Shown here piece after piece: positions 22,935-25,040 of a DNA stretch of 25,040 nucleotides. The number at the start of each line of letters is the position of its first letter. Positions within the stretch are counted from its first letter, which is position 1. The notes beneath the pieces were generated by a model. It was not told where the DNA came from and made no database searches. It saw only the letters and a list, made by a program, of their open reading frames with translations. The position numbers and the translations under genes were made by a program. The DNA comes from Methanomassiliicoccales archaeon PtaB.Bin134. GTDB lineage: Archaea > Thermoplasmatota > Thermoplasmata > Methanomassiliicoccales > UBA472. The DNA is taken from assembly GCA_002067045.1 (NCBI GenBank), contig MVPZ01000104.1:1-25040 (forward strand). Reading direction: 5' to 3'.

Positions 22935-24212
22935 TCACTCGAACATCATGGCCCTGGTGTGGAACAGGTCCGCGATCGCGCACCTGATGGCATCTTCGAC
23001 CTTGCCGTCATGCCTGTAGGGTTTGGCTCCCCTGGCCATCAGCTCCGTTTCAGCCTTCTCCCCGAACTCGGAGGCCAGGACGATGTCCACCCCGGCCAGG
23101 TCCGCCACCATCTTCTCCAGCTTCTGCCGGTGTTTCTCCCCGAACATGGGTTCATTCATCAGAGGGTCGGTGTCCACGATCCCGGCTGGGGTGATGTTCC
23201 CGTCCTCCACCTCGTAGAGCATGAAGCGGCTGGCATGGCCGAAGTGCCTGTCCACCATGTCCCCGGTGGAGGTGGCCACGGCCACCCTGTACTTGGCCTT
23301 AATCTCCATCTCGATGGCGATGGGGCCTCCGCCCGAAGGCTCCTTCGAACCGCAGGTGAAATGGGCGAACTCAGCCGATCTGTCGTTGTCCAACAGTCCG
23401 ATGGCGTCAGCCCTACAGAAACGGCAGTGCCTCATCTGCTTCACATTAGTCTCGCACATGTCCTGCAGGCGCTTGCGCTGCTCCGGGGTGGGCGCAGGAA
23501 CGTTGGCGAACTTGGTTCCCGGCACAGGTATCAGCGGGATGATGTTGTGTATGTAGACGCCCAGCTCCTTGACCTTCTTCGCCACCTCGGGAATGTGGTC
23601 GGCGTTGATGGTGGGCACCATGACCGTGTTGGCCTTGACCAGTATACCGGCCTCCACGCATTTCCGTATGCCCTCCAGCTGATTGGTCAGCAGCCTTTCG
23701 GCGGCTTCCCGGCCGCGTAACGCCTTACCCTCCCATATCACAAAGTCGTAGATCTTCTCCCCTACCGCAGGGTCCACCGCGTTGATGGTGACAGTGACGA
23801 ACTTGATCCCCAACTGCTTCAGCCGGGGGACCGCCTTGGGCAGGTTCAGTCCGTTGGTGCTGAGGCACAGGGTCAGGTCCGGGAACTCCTCCCTCACCAT
23901 CTCCAAAGTGGTGAATGTCTCCTCGTTGGCCAGGGGGTCGCCCGGTCCGGCCACCCCGATCACGCTCATGTAGGGTATCTTCTCCTTGACGTAGCGTATC
24001 TTCTCCACCGCTTCCTTGGGGGAGAGGAGGTCCGAGGTCACCCCGGGCCTGGATTCGTTCATGCAATCGTACTTGCGATTGCAATAGTTGCACTGGATGT
24101 TGCACCTGGGCGCTATGGGCAGGTGCATTCGCGCGAACTTCTTGTGCGCCTTCTCGTTGTAGCAGGGATGGCTGTCCAGCATCTCCTGGACATGGATAGG
24201 CAGATCGCTCAT
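22935..24212 (-). CDS. nifB: NifB-type radical SAM protein fused to a NifX-like domain
   Basis: In diazotrophs NifB builds NifB-co, the 8Fe-9S-carbide precursor of FeMo-co, from [4Fe-4S] clusters and SAM. This protein has 425 residues. 'SHPCY' near residue 15 supplies the family His/Cys ligands. The radical SAM motif is C37-x3-C41-x2-C44 in 'CNIQCNYCNRKYDC', followed by the NifB hallmark 'NESRPGV'. 'CRFCRADAIGLL' near 262 carries the second cluster Cys pair. A NifX/NafY-type domain ('RVAVATSTGDMVDRHFGHAS') fills about 304-415. GGGGGA lies 6 bases before the ATG, with a TATA-like box about 60 bases upstream. No nifHDK or nifEN gene is in view, and the next gene is a ThDP enzyme. Confidence 0.93.
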   Translation of the reverse strand: MSDLPIHVQEMLDSHPCYNEKAHKKFARMHLPIAPRCNIQCNYCNRKYDCMNESRPGVTSDLLSPKEAVEKIRYVKEKIPYMSVIGVAGPGDPLANEETFTTLEMVREEFPDLTLCLSTNGLNLPKAVPRLKQLGIKFVTVTINAVDPAVGEKIYDFVIWEGKALRGREAAERLLTNQLEGIRKCVEAGILVKANTVMVPTINADHIPEVAKKVKELGVYIHNIIPLIPVPGTKFANVPAPTPEQRKRLQDMCETNVKQMRHCRFCRADAIGLLDNDRSAEFAHFTCGSKEPSGGGPIAIEMEIKAKYRVAVATSTGDMVDRHFGHASRFMLYEVEDGNITPAGIVDTDPLMNEPMFGEKHRQKLEKMVADLAGVDIVLASEFGEKAETELMARGAKPYRHDGKVEDAIRCAIADLFHTRAMMFE

Positions 24213-24267
24213 TCATTTCCCCCAGAACATAATCCGAAACATCGGCTCTTGAATATCCAGCAATTCG

Positions 24268-24277
24268 TTATTATAGA
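24268..24277 (-). promoter_or_regulatory. TATA-like box for the nifB-ThDP enzyme unit
   Basis: CTATAATAAC on the minus strand predicts a start near 24247 and a leader of about 35 nt that includes the GGGGGA ribosome-binding site. This is one of the few units in the window that looks leadered. Confidence 0.45.
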
Positions 24278-24305
24278 TTACCCCATTTTCGCACGCCCGC
24301 GAAAG

Positions 24306-24314
24306 CGATATATC
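24306..24314 (+). promoter_or_regulatory. BRE/TATA box for the UPF0216 gene
   Basis: CGATATATC, preceded by the BRE-like GCGAAAG, is centred 28 bases before the ATG at 24338. The spacing fits a leaderless transcript divergent from nifB. Confidence 0.55.
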
Positions 24315-24337
24315 CCCAGCCCCTCTCTACAACCACG

Positions 24338-24745
24338 ATGACCGACATTTTCAATGAGAGGGCCATGCAGAGACTGTTCTCCAACATGAACCAGCACGTT
24401 CCGGTCAAGAGAAGGTCGCTCGAGGCCCTGTTGAACGATGACGATCCCAAATATCAGGGCAAGGATGGTGCGGTGTACAGCCTCGCCCGCAAGGAGCTCA
24501 AGCTACTGGCGGAACTGGTGGACGATGAGGACCGGTCCCGCCTGAAGCTGCCCATACTGATCATGACCGACACATCATACGGTGACGGGTACTGGAAGGT
24601 AATGGGAAAGATCGAGGTGAGGGTCATGTCGAGGTTGATCGGCAGGCAGCCTGAGAGGGAGGACGAGATGAGGATATTCTATCCCTATCTCAAGGATATC
24701 CGGGACAAGCTGCCCACCACGACCAACACGGTTTTCTCTTATTGA
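24338..24745 (+). CDS. UPF0216 (DUF61) family protein
   Basis: This is a small archaeal conserved protein of 135 residues with no known function. The pattern matches UPF0216 as I recall it. A basic 'HVPVKRRSLEALLNDDDP' is followed by 'DGAVYSLARKELKLLAELV', 'RLKLPILIMTDTSYGDGYW', 'GKIEVRVMSRLIG' and the very typical C-terminal 'LRDKLPTTT-x-F'-like 'IRDKLPTTTNTVFSY'. There is no signal peptide, membrane helix or obvious metal site. The ATG at 24338 follows a TATA box at leaderless spacing. The gene stands alone, divergent from nifB and convergent with a partial gene at the window end. A T-run (CTTTTTATCC, 24754-24763) shortly after the stop may serve as the terminator. Confidence 0.88.
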   Translation: MTDIFNERAMQRLFSNMNQHVPVKRRSLEALLNDDDPKYQGKDGAVYSLARKELKLLAELVDDEDRSRLKLPILIMTDTSYGDGYWKVMGKIEVRVMSRLIGRQPEREDEMRIFYPYLKDIRDKLPTTTNTVFSY

Positions 24746-24917
24746 CCGATGAACTTTTTATCCATAGCCCAAGCTATTGAAACACGATCATACGCAACCT
24801 ATCTTCCACCTGATCAATTTTGATAGAAATTAAAAAAGATTAACTCTGGAAGAGGGTACACACGCAACCCGTTTAACGGTTAAGCCAAAGCCTACCATTA
24901 AGGCAAGCCTACAGTGC

Positions 24918-25040
24918 TTACGCGGCGATGGACGTTAGTAACCGCGGACTGAACATCTCGGTTGCCCTCGATGCGTACATCCCGATTCTATCAAGCTCAT
25001 CAATTATGAGCGTCCTAAGATGCCTCTTTTTCAAGGTGGC
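24918..25040 (-). CDS. Unidentified protein, C-terminal 40 residues (truncated by window edge)
   Basis: On the minus strand a frame is open from the window edge to TAA at 24918-24920. It reads 'ATLKKRHLRTLIIDELDRIG' and then 'MYASRATEMFSPRLLTSIAA'. The other two minus-strand frames stop within the first 25 bases. The peptide is charged and amphipathic and looks like a real helical C-terminus, but 40 codons is short and I do not recognise a family. Codon use is AT-richer (AAA, ATT, AGA, TTA, CTA) than in the neighbouring genes, which may mark a recently acquired gene. Confidence 0.45.
   Translation of the reverse strand, partial: ATLKKRHLRTLIIDELDRIGMYASRATEMFSPRLLTSIAA

Noticed and set aside
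24888..24912. The direct repeat AAGCCTAC (24888-24895 and 24905-24912).
   Set aside because: It is only 8 bases in two copies, which is expected by chance. No array or att-like context was seen.
1..25040. CRISPR arrays, insertion sequences, integrases and toxin-antitoxin pairs.
   Set aside because: I saw no regularly spaced repeats, transposase motifs or small co-directional toxin-antitoxin-like gene pairs. The recombinase-like N-terminus at 4933 lacks any catalytic domain.

Overview
This GC-rich window is from an archaeon, most likely of the Thermoplasmata lineage and plausibly close to Methanomassiliicoccales. The archaeal assignment is direct: it holds the PolD large subunit (DP2), an archaeal-type alanyl-tRNA synthetase with an N-terminal zinc ribbon, RNA polymerase subunit D with a ferredoxin insert, archaeal S13/S4/S11, NOG1 and UPF0216. 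The narrower placement is inference from GC content and gene style. Many transcription units begin with a TATA-like box about 25-30 nt before the start codon, which suggests leaderless mRNAs. Genes inside operons carry Shine-Dalgarno sequences instead.

Layout. 1-2951 (+): the end of one MscS-type channel gene, a second complete MscS paralogue, then ilvD. 2995-3068 (+): tRNA-Ala(UGC). 3111-4793 (+): an exported M28 metallopeptidase. 4933-5904 (+): a gene of unknown function split by one in-frame TAA. 5950-7510 (-): an NfeD/SPFH (stomatin) membrane pair. 7675-8355 (+): a peroxiredoxin. 8395-10873 (-): a NUDIX protein with an HTH domain, an Lrp/AsnC regulator and an SLC13/ArsB-like permease. 10907-15395 (+): NOG1 and the DNA polymerase D large subunit. 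15430-18040 (-): the rps13-rps4-rps11-rpoD operon, with a long, hairpin-rich leader and a terminator-like hairpin at its end. 18072-20753 (-): alaS. 20830-24212 (-): a NifB-NifX fusion, an acetolactate-synthase-like ThDP enzyme and MsrA. 24338-24745 (+): UPF0216. The last 300 bases are AT-richer and contain the 3' end of an unidentified minus-strand gene.

Most of the window is housekeeping: replication, translation, transcription, branched-chain amino-acid synthesis, redox defence and membrane stress. No CRISPR array, insertion sequence, integrase or defence island was seen. The points most worth following are the structured RNA leader of the S13 operon, the gene split by an ochre codon, the incomplete cluster-I ligand set of RpoD, the ModE-like HTH-NUDIX fusion, and a nifB-nifX gene standing apart from any visible nitrogenase genes.
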